A stretch of DNA of 64,000 bases from Onchidella celtica (Eukaryota > Mollusca > Gastropoda > Systellommatophora > Onchidiidae), in NCBI GenBank assembly GCA_963931925.1, contig OZ007582.1:23149224-23213223 (forward strand), written 5' to 3'. The position numbers and the translations under genes are program-made. The notes under the pieces are model-generated. The model did no database searches, had not been told where the DNA came from, and saw only the letters and a list, made by a program, of their open reading frames with translations. Within the stretch, counting starts at the first letter, position 1. Each line of letters begins with the position of its first letter. Below are positions 35,897-48,900 of this stretch, piece after piece.

Positions 35897-36870
35897 GATG
35901 TCAGAAATAACTGCTCACCACTGCTGATTTAAAACAATTATGGCAATTTTGTCAGATTTGCAGTACAAATTATTTGTAATTATCATTATTATCAAGAAAT
36001 TATCAAAACTATAGAAAAGAGTCATCAAAATCAATGAACAGTAATATTAAATAATGCCAATGGAGTTCACCCAATTTCAAAGTATTACTGTTTTCTCAGG
36101 TCAGATACATACAAGTATCAATTTCATAAATGCTCTGACTTTTACTGGCCTTGCTGTTTTAATGAAACTTCTTCTTTTTTTGCTAATAATTTATTGCTTC
36201 AATCATACACAGATAATGAGATATTTTCAATCTTTTCAAAATCTTGCCAAACAACGCATCAGATTGAAGGGAATGATTCAGTGACCAAAATGTTTCAAAA
36301 CTGGAAGTGAAAACAAAAAAAAAAAGTTGTCAAGTAGGTACCAAGACCAACAACCATCAAAACTTCTTTCATCACCAGCAGCAAGACTGACTGAAAGTTG
36401 CTTTGAAATAAACCTGGAAGTTTTGTAAAAAGCAATGACCTCAGAATTATCTAATATTTATGAAAGAAAATATCTGTAAAAATTCTGTACTTTGAATTAT
36501 TCACAAATATTTAAAAAAATAAAAATATAACAGAAATCGGTCCCTGCTGGTATCAGCAGTTCAAAAGTCTTTCAGTTTTCTTTTCATCAAACAAATAGGA
36601 TTTTAACTTTTTACCAATGAATGAGAACCCTGCAATAGGCTGGAAACAGCAGAGCTAGTGTAACTTTTTTGCAAAAGCGGATATAGTTTGAATCGTTCTA
36701 TCAGCTGCTTCACAGAGAGCTCAGGTGTGCTGAAAGAGATGTTTTCTACATTGCATTGCTTGAGCCAATTACAGGGATTCTAATGTTACATTTCCAAATT
36801 TTATTCATGGCACTTTTTGTTTTTTATCCCCCTTCCTTACAAATAACATAGTGATATGTCTATCTTCTTC
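35897..36870. other. Upstream region of FYCO1
   Basis: AT-rich sequence upstream of the FYCO1 start codon; should contain its 5' UTR and promoter. I see no clear TATA box or CpG-rich block, and an extra non-coding exon cannot be excluded. Confidence 0.4.
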
Positions 36871-38751
36871 GTGTTAATCACCAAGCCGTGCATTTACTGT
36901 AAAGACATCCATCTAGAGGTCTAACTCATCAGGGGGGCTCCGCCTGCAACACCCCGTTCACAGACACTCCTAAAGTCCTTCTAATAATCTTATTGTGGGC
37001 CTCAAATGGAACTCCTCCTTAACCCTCTTCCCGAGTTGAGTGAACTCATCCACGTAACGCCTTGTGCGGGATAGCCAGTGGCAGTCAGCCATTGTTCGCG
37101 TGTTGCAATAACCTCGGCGGTCAGGTCAATTGGGTACTTTTGCACACGTGTATCATGTTTACTTTTGGATGCAATAACAACAATAATGGTGGATAAATCG
37201 TAAGTGACCCCTATGATATTTGGATAAATTTTATGTGATGAGATGCAGTACATTCTATTGTTAAGCAGAAGGCCCATAATCAAGAACTTTCTGCATTTAC
37301 ATGCCATTTAACCTACATTTGATCCGTTTCCCAAGAGCTGTGCGCTTGTTTTGTCCCTTAGTCAGGCCATTCAGGTGAACAAATTATTTTTAAGCCAGGC
37401 ACTTACTTTACAAACCACATGTATCGTGATACTGCCTTCTCCCCCCTGAACTATGTAAAGGTTACACGTACTATGATGTTAGTTTTCTTAGCACACCTTC
37501 AGCAAGAGATTTGATTTCCAGCTAGTAGAGTACATACATGTACTGAAAAGCGGTTTAATCAAAGCAACACAATATCTCTCTAATTACCACATCAAATAAA
37601 GACAACGACCAACAACAAAGTTGATTATTTTCTCCGTTTCCCCTGATAAAAAAGCTACCGACAGACTTCCTTATGCAGCATGCCCTAGTATTACATCAGA
37701 ATTCATCATTACAGACATAGAACAGTTTCTCAAATACACAGATGGCCCCTTTCTTCTCATTTCACATGTAGACGACAACCAGCATCAAAGTAAAATTTGC
37801 CCAAGATTTTCCCCAGTTCGAACTTCAAACCGTCAGCACTATTCCATGAGTACGACGAATAGTTACGAATAGTTGCATTGTAATAAACGTAATTAATCCG
37901 ACGATACCATTTTGTTAGACATAGTAGGGGTGATAGTGTAGATAAACAAGTGAAAATAGTGTGGAAAAAAATGTGAAAAAAAACGATGTTGCGGCAACCG
38001 AATAAACAAAACACGAGGAGCAGCGTTGCTATACAATTACAATGTATTGGCCTCCCGCGGGACCTGGTTTGCAATACATAGGCCACAATATTGGCCTCAC
38101 TTGTTACACGGGGAGGACAGTATAGTGGCCTCCCGCAGGACAAGGGTTAAAAATGGAATATAGAGAATGAAAACATGGAGCAGAAGTGGGATCTTAAAAC
38201 AGCGCTGCAGAATTGCACAGGTTGTGGCTTAAATAATGATAAAAACTATTGGGCAGGTAAACTACTTTCTATACAAGATTTATTCACATTTACGCTATTC
38301 ATTGGGAGAGGAATGAGTCATTGTTTGGTGTTTATCTGATCTAGGCTAACGCATACACTGTCAGTAAAGTTTTAACCTACATCATATGTCATGGTTGTAA
38401 TAGCAATTAAAAATGTTTGTGATTATCTTATTTCTGGGAATTTTTCCATGAAATTCGAGGTATTCCTTAATGATGTCAATTTGTCATTGCCCATCTTCTC
38501 ATAGTTTTAAAATGGGCCGTCATTATAAGCCAACACTTTTGGCGGACACTATCCGGGTTTATCCACCAACAGTATCGGTGGATAAAGCCCGGGTTTATCC
38601 GTATATTGGTGTCCATATGAGTTACACTATAAGGATATTACAAGGACGTGACTTTAGGAGAGGCCGTGAGTGGATAATTGCAGGGGGCCCCCTGGCAAGT
38701 TAGTCCTCTAGGTGGATGTTTTTAGTAAATGCACGGCTTAGCGATGAACAC
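36871..38751. mobile_element. 1.9-kb element bounded by ~75-bp imperfect TIRs
   Basis: The left arm 36871-36949 and right arm 38675-38751 are about 80% identical in inverted orientation, sharing AAGCCGTGCATTTACT, ACATCCA, CTAGAGG and CAGGGGG. The interior has no transposase. Likely a non-autonomous DNA transposon; superfamily unassigned and target duplication not evident. Confidence 0.7.
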
Positions 38752-38814
38752 TCATGAAATATGGGCCCGAATTTATAAAGTTGTGTAAGTTATATGGTAC
38801 TCCGCCCCTAATTA

Positions 38815-39187
38815 CAAAAAAAAACAAAACTGGATTTATTCCCTATTACTATTAGTGTTGTAGGATAAAAAAAAAATTAGACAGATTGATTGCCAATTCA
38901 AAGATTTTTATAAGAAAAGTTCTAAAAAAAAACCCTGCCCTGCTGAGAATTGAACCACTGTCCCCCAATTGACAGGTGAAGATACAAAAAAAAACAACCT
39001 GAATTTATTCCCTATTTGGTATTATCGTTTTTGGATTAAAAGAAAAAAGTAAACATATTGATTCCTAATAAAAAGACTTATAAGAAAAGAAAAAAAATAT
39101 ATTAAAAAACCTGCACAGCTGAGAACCGAATCACGGTCCCCCGACTGATAGGCACACATGTTAACCACTAAGCTGCTGTGGACCCTC
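38815..39187 (-). repeat. Two tandem tRNA-derived SINE copies
   Basis: On the minus strand 39187-39110 reads as a tRNA-like head: GGGTCCACAGCAGCTTAGTG, TTAACATGTG, CAGTCGGGGGACC, and GATTCGGTTCTCAGC (box B). A second, 5'-shortened copy (TGTCAATTGGGGGACAGTG, TTCAATTCTCAGC) and the same AT-rich tail follow at 38985-38815. Confidence 0.7.
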
Positions 39188-39940
39188 TTCAACTGTGAGA
39201 GAATTCTTACAAAATAAACATCACTAAGCTAAAAAACCATACTGATAAGACCTGCACCTTCGTAAATATTTTAAAAGCAATAAAATTCTACAGAAAAGCT
39301 TCTCCAATCTCAATCATGTCATCATTTTCACCGTGTGCGCGATATGAATGTTGATCGGGATGAACAGAGCAAGGGAGGAAGATGTCGAGAGAAAGTTCAA
39401 ATCAGGGGAGACTACTCATAATACACAATTTTTCCTGGCGAATAAAGAAAATCCTAGGGGAAATTTTATGCGACAGTAAAAAATATAGAAGTTTAAAACA
39501 GGCTACATGCATATTATGCGTGTTCACCCATGCACATGCATTTTTACTATTCCTACCTATTAGGGCCTTCCCCCCACCCGAGCCACTTACCAAAAAGTTA
39601 ACAAACATAATGTGATAAAGACCTCCCCTAACCCGCGCTTTCGTTCTTTCTTTCTTCTTTTTTTGTCCCATACAAATACTAAACCCAGCCTTTTGATAAG
39701 CCAGCTCAAAAGTCCCCTCTAAAGTGTGTTTTCTTGATTGGCGCGGATGGGCCGAGGACCTCCCGAATTTCCTGGGGTCTAACAGACACCATATTTTTTA
39801 AGCGGATTTTATTGCGGGATTTTGTTGTCATACCCTAAGCTGTTACATCCTGAGGTCTCAAATACACCACATTCCTATAGAGGATTTTCATTGTTATAAA
39901 TATAGCCTAATACGTTCTGGGATCTGACAGACACCATACT
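39188..39940. other. Intergenic region
   Basis: No gene. At 39741-39766 GGCGCGGATGGGCCGAGG resembles the end of the two MITEs at 40.7 and 41.0 kb, but its partner end is absent. Confidence 0.5.
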
Positions 39941-39945
39941 TTTAA

Positions 39946-40633
39946 AGCTCACCCTGCGCGCTACCAGTAAAGCCCGCTGCCCAGTCAGTGACCTTACTCA
40001 CGGAGACTCTTATCTGGGGTCACTGACCCGTGCCGCTATACGATGACCACAAACGCTGTCCACGTGGTTCGGTTTTTATTGATCGGTATGAAAACATTCG
40101 CTGCTACGCTTAATCACACTTGATAATGAATTAACCAGATCTGACTTATGATTCCAAACTGACAGGTGTAGTTTCGTGAGAACGAAGGATGATAACTAGC
40201 CATGCCCTCCCAAGCCCTACACAATAATGGTTTCATCCTGATTGACACATACTAATAAACCAATATGGGCATTTGGGGCAAAGATTATTTCAGAGCTTGT
40301 TTCTGATTAATACAGACAACTCCAGATGGTGGTCAGCTTGTGAGAAAATGAGATAATATTGCAAATTTGTTGAGCAACAGTTTGCATGTCGATGTTACAT
40401 CTTTTGAAAGTGTGGGGAGAGCCTTTGAAAGCTTAGTCTTTGTGATTCCGACCAGTGGTTCACTGGTTAACATGTCCATGTCACAATGCCTTTGATTTAG
40501 AAGAGATACAGTGAACAATAACACTGTGGGTGTATCTCAAAAAGGTCAGTGACCTGATGCGTAAAAATACGGCTTGCGTGTGGTGCAGTCAGCTTGACCT
40601 TGCCGACTTTTGCCGCCCTGCGCAGGGTGAGGG
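39946..40633. mobile_element. Possible piggyBac-type MITE (TTAA-flanked)
   Basis: 688 bp between TTAA 39942-39945 and TTAA 40634-40637. The ends share CTCACCCTGCGC in inverted orientation (left AGCTCACCCTGCGC, right CCCTCACCCTGCGC). No transposase inside. Confidence 0.65.
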
Positions 40634-40680
40634 TTAAAAATGGTATCTGAATAAATTGTTCTTTAGGAGTGTGGGATTAG

Positions 40681-40897
40681 GGGAGGACTTCCGAATGCGT
40701 TCCATAGCTCGACAAGTGCATAGGCATTGTCAGATTGATATGTAACGATGTGAGGGTCTAGTCAGTTTGTATCATCGAGGCCGTAGGCCGATGTTCGTCT
40801 GGGCAGTAGTCAGATTGACATAATTATCAGGTAAAGCCGCCGGGGTAGCTATGTATTGTTTTCACTCGGGCTATGGAACGCATTCGGAAGTCCTTCC
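40681..40897. mobile_element. MITE with 8-bp target duplication (copy 1)
   Basis: 217 bp. TIRs GGGAGGACTTCCGAATGCGT and GGAAGGACTTCCGAATGCGT; flanked by GGGATTAG at 40673-40680 and 40898-40905. An 8-bp duplication fits hAT or related superfamilies. Confidence 0.88.
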
Positions 40898-41020
40898 GGG
40901 ATTAGACATCACCAAGTATGTCATGCATAGTTTTCTAGCGGCATGTGGCGAAGGTTAAGTACTGCACGGTGTTTCTGAATGATACGGATAGATTCCGTGA
41001 TAAGAATTGACAGGCTCTGA

Positions 41021-41263
41021 GGGAGGTCTTCCGCCCCTCCGCGCCATAATTTTTACTGCTATTAAGTAAAGCCCACGGTTACACATTGTCACTGTTATCA
41101 ATTTAACTCACAACACATGGAATTGTCAGATGGACCTGGGGGCGTGAGGGTCTAGATCTAGTCAGTTTGTATCAATGGGTGGTAGTCAGATTGACTAATC
41201 AGGCGAAAAGGGGCTGGGGTAGTTGTGTTTTCTTGACTGGCGCGGACGGGCGGAAGACCTTCC
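41021..41263. mobile_element. MITE with 8-bp target duplication (copy 2)
   Basis: 243 bp. TIRs GGGAGGTCTTCCGCCCCTCC and GGAAGGTCTTCCGCCCGTCC; flanked by GGCTCTGA at 41013-41020 and 41264-41271. The interior shares TAGTCAGTTTGTATCA and TAGTCAGATTGAC with copy 1. Confidence 0.88.
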
Positions 41264-41284
41264 GGCTCTGATCATTTTTAATGG

Positions 41285-41460
41285 CCACCTAGATTCTAGA
41301 TCTAGATCTAGATCTATGTATAGATCTAGTCTAGATACTACTACTAGACTAGATCTAGAAATAGAATTAGAATGGGGATCTGGCGAAAACGTTGGTTCAT
41401 TAGGTCTCACCAATATTTAACTAGAATCTAGATCTAGTCTAGATCTAAATCAGTTTAGAT
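41285..41460. repeat. CTAGAT palindromic microsatellite
   Basis: Irregular CTAGATCTAGAT repeats, self-complementary. Open frames on both strands here are artefacts. Confidence 0.85.
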
Positions 41461-42905
41461 AAGAAGAAATATTTCATTTAGATCTACTTTCTTTTCGTTT
41501 GCCCAACACAGATTTTTAATTTCAAAAGATCCCCCGCTGATATCACACCTTTCCACTAGTGATCAACTTTGTTTACGTTTTGATCAGCTGCCATTGTGTC
41601 ACAAGCCCTATTTTTCAATGTTTAAAGGTTAATTTAATTATCTGCTTCTAGTTTGCACAAGAAGAGACCTTATTCCACTCACAAAAGCATGTGGAAATAA
41701 TATTATTAAAGCCTGTGATATTTAAGCTAGCTTTTCTCTAGAATTAACCTTAACTGTGAGAAAAGTAAAAAGAAGTTAAAATTATTCAGCATTTTTGCTT
41801 TGGCTTCTATGTTCCTGAAAGGCCAACTTGCATTGGGAAAGACAGATTTTGCACGCCGGGCAAACCATCAAACATCTTGTGGGGGTCGCAAAATTAATCT
41901 ACGTTGTAACTTATTCTCTGTCCCACTCAGTCTGCGAATTCCAGTGTGCATTCTTTCCCAACAAGCTGGACCAAAAAAAAAAAATGGATAGATTTCATTT
42001 ATGATTATTGAATGAAAACAATATTCTGAACCCGAGCATGCATTGCTGTGACAGGCTAGAAATCTACTGCTGCTCGTGATGCAATACATCAATTTTGTGA
42101 TTTTGTAAAGTTCTAGCAGAACACATTTTATGAGTGAAGCCGAACATTGTCTGCGAATTTAATGCCACCTGCTACAATCCCTTGTCGCGGCATTTCATTT
42201 TTACCTGTGCAGGGGGAGCAACTTCAAATTTGGTGAAATCCTCTTTGTAACTAGATCTAGTATCAGCACAGGCATGTGAGTATTTCACTCAGGGAGTTTT
42301 TAAATAAAGAAACATAATAAAGAATCACTGTTACACAGATTTGTGTAGTTTAAAATGTAATCGGAAAAGCAGGTCAGTAGGCGACCAATATTATGATGAA
42401 ACTTTCTACAATAAATTAAACCAAGATCTATGGGTTTATTTCTCTACTGATCCTGCACCCACAGAGCCATTATGTAACCAATTGAACTGCTCACTGTGCC
42501 CTAAACAAAAGGCCAGTTTGCTATCAGCTGTTTATCGACGTGATTCATGTTCGTAACTGAGCCAGTGATATGAATTGAAATTCCATATTATATTTAGAAT
42601 TTCAACGTGCACGACAACTTGTTTCATTTATATTGGGACCCATAGCCAGCCAGATAATGCAGTGTCTGTACAGAATTACAGCAAGGCTGTAATAGAAATC
42701 ATATAACAGCCATGTGATTCTGTCTTAATCATGACATTTCATGAAATACTCAGTTCATTGCCTTTGCTGTTTTGGTGGAAATAACACGTACATTATTTGA
42801 GATCGGCTTTAACTGTCTGTTTCTTTTTCTTTTCTTTTTTTTTTTAAATACACAGTACATACCAACCATTTCACAATTCAGATGTGTACATAATTACATT
42901 TTTAG
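41461..42905. other. Upstream region of the ABCC gene
   Basis: AT-rich, no coding signal. Should hold the promoter and any 5' UTR exon of the plus-strand gene. An AG acceptor at 42904-42905 suggests at least one non-coding exon lies upstream. Confidence 0.4.
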
Positions 42906-42922
42906 TCCACAGAGACAACATC

Positions 42923-42973
42923 ATGCAGAATTTGACGTCTGCTGGTTTAGAGTTCTGCAAAGATCCCTTTTGG
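42923..42973 (+). CDS. ABCC: ABCC exon 1 (start codon)
   Basis: ATG at 42923: MQNLTSAGLEFCKDPFW, similar to the extracellular N-terminus of MRP1 (FC...DPLWD). Donor GTAAGA, phase 0. The exon probably begins at 42906. Confidence 0.75.
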
Positions 42974-45900
42974 GTAAGAAAAACTATGTTTTAAAAATGA
43001 AATGATTAATACATTTGTGGATGTGTTTTACAAATTAGACTGTTGTAAATGAATATGTCTTGTCTAATTGTGAATTTGTCTAATTGATTTTTAAGTAATT
43101 GAATCGATCTGTTTCTCAAACTTACCCACCAGCTGTTACAGGTAATAAAGACCAACCATCTGTGATACTAAATTTGGATGTATATAATAATGTGTATTTT
43201 ACCATTGTTTATATATTATTATTAGCTGTGGTGTCTAGTGCTGCCCAGAAAAAAAGCTCTTTATTGGCTTTATTTTCATAATTATTATGGATCTCCTTTG
43301 ACTTCCAACTTCCTGTAAGCTTGTTTGTAAGTTGTTGCTTTTCAGATGCATTCTTTTTTTTGCATGCATTCCCTTAGTTTACACATTAATGCGTTTCACA
43401 CCCCATCAGCAGTCATGGCAGCATAAGCCTTGTTGTATAGTGGTAGTGTCACATTTTCTTATGTTCTATTATTGTAAAAAAAACAAAAAACAAATGGGAG
43501 ATAAATGTTGTCATCTTCACAATAGTGGTTCGCTTTTTTTGGTTGTGACCTATGGTTGTAAACAAAATGGGAGATAAACCTACCTGCTTATCAGTGGTAT
43601 CATGTTTTCTTGATTGTGTCATATGGTTGGAAAGAAAATGGAAAGTAAACTTTGTCGTCAACTAGCGATAGTATTGTATTTTCTTGGCTGTGTTCCTTGA
43701 TTATAAACAAAATGGAGATAAAATGTTGTCATCTTTGTAGCAGTGTTGTTATATATCTTGCTTATGTCCCATGATTGCAAACAGAATGAAAGAAAAGATT
43801 TGTTGTCTGTAGAGTCATAGTGTTTTCTTTATTTGGTTATCTCTCATTATTGTAGACAAAATGGGAAATGGATGACACCCATTGTGCAGGTGTTCTTTTT
43901 TTTTATTAAGAATAAGGAAATGAAAAAGTGCATTACATTCTAAAAAATACCAGGAAAGAATTTGGGGGCAAACAAAGTAATCAGGAAGACAAGGACGAAG
44001 AATGCACACCTAGTAAATACTGGATGACAGAAAGAAAATTTTCAGCTGCAGATAAAGTATAACAAAAACTGTCTGAAAAATGAAACAATAGATTTGAATT
44101 GTAGAAAGTAAGTCAAACAACGTGTTTTATGTGTCTTTCCATGTAGGATTCAGAACTGACTTGGAACAGTTCCTGGCCACAAATGACTGAATGTTTCCAG
44201 TCATCTTTTCTCCTGCCCTTGCCATGTCTTTTTCTGTGGATATATCTACCGATTCACTTACATTCGCTGTGGAAAAGACCAAAGAAAGATGGAAATTTAC
44301 GAAGTGTCTTATTCATGCTGAAAATGGTAAGTATTTTACATTTAATTTACACATTATAAAAGCGGTAATATACACCTACTTCTCTTATATTGTTCATCCT
44401 AATTGCTATCAATAACAGCTTTCCTCAGTATGTTGCTTTTTAAAAAAAGTATTTGTAGGGGGCCCTGTACCAGCTTGTATCGGATGTGTGAGGAAATTTA
44501 CTAAGTCTAAGGAGATTTGTCTGAGTAGTTAAATGTCTGTAGATATTTCAGTGTTGGGTGTCCTCTTTGTTGACCATTTAACCCTATGACTGTCTTTTTA
44601 ACCTGATTAAATCAGTTTCAAGTTTTGAATACTGCCCTGTTCTAGCCAACCACATTTGCTTTCCAGAAATGCACTTTTGTTCAGGTTTCCACATCAATCC
44701 AAATACCAAAATACAAAGATACTTACCACTTGCAGCTCAAATACTCCTGACAGAATACAGCAGTATTTCTCTCCCCCACCCACCTTCCCAGAAGTAACAG
44801 AATTTAAGGTTTGGGACTTTGGTTTGAATAGCATGTCACTGAGCTTACCACATATCACTTCATACATTTGTATGCTCGCATTTTCCTTCAAAACATGCCA
44901 CATTCTTATATGAAAACTCCTTGTTTGTTTTTATTCCTCAGGTTTGCTGTTTAGTGTTAGCCTCAATGGAGACAGCTACTATTATCCTTCGTGTACAACA
45001 ACACTCCATCGCTCAAGCCATTGTGTCTCTTGTTGAACCTGCCGCAAAACTTGCCTCATTTGTGAGTTCTCATGTGATCACAAGTTCCTATTGTTCATTT
45101 AAGCAAAATTTTCTTCTCATTTATTTTACTGAGTGTGCATTTTTGGGGTTTGCTTGCATATATATATATACATGTGTTTGTAATCTACTCAGGTATTTGC
45201 AGCATATGAAATTTCCCATAGTCTGTGTCAGGCATGGGAAACCTTTCCAGAGCTGAAAACAGTAAGGATGCAGAGAACACAACCTACTATAATGTAAAAA
45301 TCCTATTACTGAGTGATAATGGCATAGGGGAGGAGGATGAAAAAATGAGACAGATAGACAGAGAGAGAGAGAGAGGTGGTGAAATGGGGACCGGGGGTGG
45401 GGGGGGGTGTTCACTGGTGCGAAATGATAAATAAGTTATAAATGGAAAATGTACAAAGTTAAGAGACTTGTACTTGAACTTCCTGCATGAGCTTAGCAGA
45501 TCTGCAAGTGTTTGATTAATTGCAGTGCTCAGTGTGATTTCCAAACATTTGTGGGCATTACTTCTTTTTATATAGCACAAAGAGAGGTGCGTGAAGTCTC
45601 TTTCAGTCAACCTGGGGGTCCAATCAAAACTGCTTGGTATGCTGGATTCAGCCTACAGGTTGTAGGTTGCCCATGTCTAATTTATATTACTGTAAATAAA
45701 AGAGAAACTTTATCACATTGCCACATGTATGCTTTTCGCAGCTCCACTGTCAAAGGAAAATGTATTACCCTCACAATTTATGTGCTCTTATTGACATCTT
45801 CAAGACATGATGACATAACATTCATCCAACACTTGAAATCATGAGGTTCAAACAAACTGTCCCAGGAACTGCTGCAGCTTTCAGTTAGTGTCTATCAGCC

Positions 45901-48900
45901 CCCCCCCCCCTTTTTTTTTTTTTAATTTGCTGGAAATGGGCGCTAAGAATGCAGAATAGAATAAGTGGGCTGATGGGTCAGCTAGTTGAAGGCTGTAAGG
46001 TAATCTTGTTGGTGTTGATACTGATCCTGTAAGCATGCAATATCTGAAACACTGCAGTAAATGAAGTCAGAAGTTCTTGTACCCGAAGACATGTTATATA
46101 ACTTGAAAACTGGATGTTTTTTAGTTGTCTTTCTCAGTGAAATTGTTGTTTTCATTACCTGTGGTCAGAATTACGTTTTTTTTACAGTTACGATACATTA
46201 AAATCACATTTCTCAAAATTTATTGAATTAAACATAACATTGCATTTGCCCATATTTTTTTAACCCATAACAGTTTTAATACATTTTCTTTATTAAAACA
46301 TTATTCTCAAGGTGTCCTTGCTGCATTTCCATATAAGTACTTCACGTGAAGATTTTGTCCTGGCATTTAAGTACATGTAATTTGTTTGATTTTTCACCAA
46401 TTCTGTTTCAGATTCTAGTCATGTTTACTGTTTTACTGGAGCACAAAAAATCAGCATTTCGTTCACCAGGGCTCTTGGCCTTTTTTGTATTTCTCCTCAT
46501 CACACATATTGTTCCATTATATTCCAATATCATTTTACAGGTGAGTAAAACTAATGTTTGGTTTCTTCAGCTTTTGTTTGTCAACACTCAACAACAACCT
46601 ATTGATTGTTAGTTCTGGTACAATAGATTGTTTGGAAACTCATGCCTCACTTTAAACTGCTTGACCAATTTGCCTGAAATTTGATTACCCCTGATAACTC
46701 GAAAATATGTAAACAATGTTTATTGCATCCCTGTGTATTTTAGTGATTATCAGTGTGATTTTTATGGTACTCTCTCGTTGGGTTTATGGGTTCCTTTTGT
46801 ACTTGACTGAAATAGATAAGCAATTGTTCTGTTTCCTGACCACTAGAAATACCAGTTTTACCTGGTAACTTTGTTTATCTTTGGGATAAATTGTGGAACA
46901 ATGTTAGTGGCTCATCTTGAATCATGTGAAAAGGAAGAGCATGATATATAAAATTGTCTGTATATACAAGGTGTGACAGCGCCACAAGATCACATGCACC
47001 ACCATATTTTTCTCTCCAGAAATATACTACACATGAGGGTGCATTTGTTGTGTTTTATATTGAATATGCTGCCATTATTTGTAGTGTGGTTCTTCACTGC
47101 TTCAACATCAAAGTATCGCATTTCAAGGTAAGTTCTTGTGAAAGATACTAATGTGGTCTTTCTTTTGTACAAATTCTAATTCTGTACCACAGAAGGAAAC
47201 ATATTGGACAGGAGTAAAAGAATAGCGCCCGTGCAGATGCGGGGCCCTCTTGCAGAAGAGGGACAGCAAAGAATACATCTGACGTGATACTGCGTGTCGT
47301 AAGAGGCGACTAAAGGTGCAAAGGTCCTGGTCTCCCGAGAAGAGCCAGTTGGCGGTGGGCCAACTACCCACCCTGTAAAAATAAACCAGTTACAGAAACA
47401 CAAGCAAATACTTTAAATCAGTCTTTTATCTTGGGAGAAGGGGGAGCATCTGCACCTGTAGATTCAATGAAGGACAATGGACAAAGCCGAAAGGACTCCA
47501 CTGGCCTGACTGCTCCTTCATCAAACAAGTCACTCCGGATTGCGTCGTGGAATGTCCGCTCCATGTATGAAGCAGGAAAGAGTGCCCAGGTTACAATGGA
47601 GATGAGGCGATACAGACTGCACATACTTGGAGTTAGCGAGACCCGCTGGATACAGTCCGGACTGAAACAACTTAATTCTGGGGAAAAGATTTTGTATTCT
47701 GGAAGGGAGGACAAAAAGCATACAGAAGGAGTAGCGATCATCTTGAGCAAGCACGCCCAGAGGTCACTGAGGGGATGGGAACCCTACGGAAGGAGAATTA
47801 TATTGGCATCATTTACTACAAAGAACAAGAACATCAACATGAACATTGTGCAGATATACGCCCCAACAAATGAAGCAACCGATGAGGACAAGGACGATTT
47901 CTACAACCAGCTTCAGGAAATAGTTGACACATTGCCAAGAAAAGATGTGAACATTATAATGGGAGACGCCAATGCCAAGATAGGACAGGACAATACAGGG
48001 TATGAGGACATTATGGGGTGCAATGGTTTGGGACAAATGAATGAGAATGGAGAGCGGTTTGCAAGTTTCTGCGCATTTAACAGCTATGTGATTGGAGGTT
48101 CAGTATATCCACACAAGAGGATCCATAAGGCCACTTGGATTTCACCGGATGGAGTAACTGAAAACCAGATTGACCACTTTTGCATCACCCGACGATTCAG
48201 ACGCTCACTGGAGGATGTCATAGTACAGAGAGGAGCTGATGTTGGATCTGACCATCACATGCTGCTGGCAAGACTCAAACTCCGCCTCAAGAAACAAGGT
48301 ACCAGAGCAGGAACAAAGAGGAGAAAGTTTCAAGTGAGCCTTCTGGATGGAGACAAGAAGGAAGAGTTCCAGCTGACACTGAGGAATAGATTCAAACCCC
48401 TTGTTGACCTCGAAGAGACAGTAGATTTGGAGACTCACTGGGCTAAGGTAAAAGGAGTATTTACATCGACATGCCAGGATGTTCTTGGGGAAAAGAAAGT
48501 GGAACACAAGGAATGGATCAGTCAAAAATCACTGGACTTGATAAGGATAAGAAGAGACCTAAAAGAACAGGTAAATGCAAGTCGTACAAGAAGCTCAAGA
48601 GTTGGTAACCAGGAAGAGTACCGAGCATCAGCTAAAGAGGTCAAAAAATCAATTAAAAAAGACAAAGAGTTCATAGGAATGTTAGCAGAGAAGGCAGCAA
48701 CAGGAGGACACATGAGGATCCTCTACCAGACTATAAAGACTCTTGCTGGAAAATATGGAAAACCTGAAGTTCCTGTCAAGGATTACAACAGGAAGGCTAT
48801 TTTTGGAAAGGAAGCTCAGGCAAAAAGATGGATAGAACATTTTAACAGCCTCTTGAACAGACCTCCACCAAGCAACCCACCCGACATTCTACCCGCAAGA

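Noticed and set aside
33418..33640. Possible MITE with CCCAGCCAG ends in FYCO1 intron 4
   Set aside because: Only 9 bases match and no target duplication is visible.
37019..38150. Possible TTAA-flanked piggyBac-type element nested in the 1.9-kb TIR element (CCCTCTTCCCG and CCCTTGTCCTG ends)
   Set aside because: Only about 9 of the first 13 end bases agree and TTAACCC is common in this AT-rich DNA; not enough to call.
39110..39187. A functional tRNA gene on the minus strand
   Set aside because: Box A/B-like segments are present, but the acceptor stem does not pair and a diverged copy with the same tail follows; a SINE explains it.
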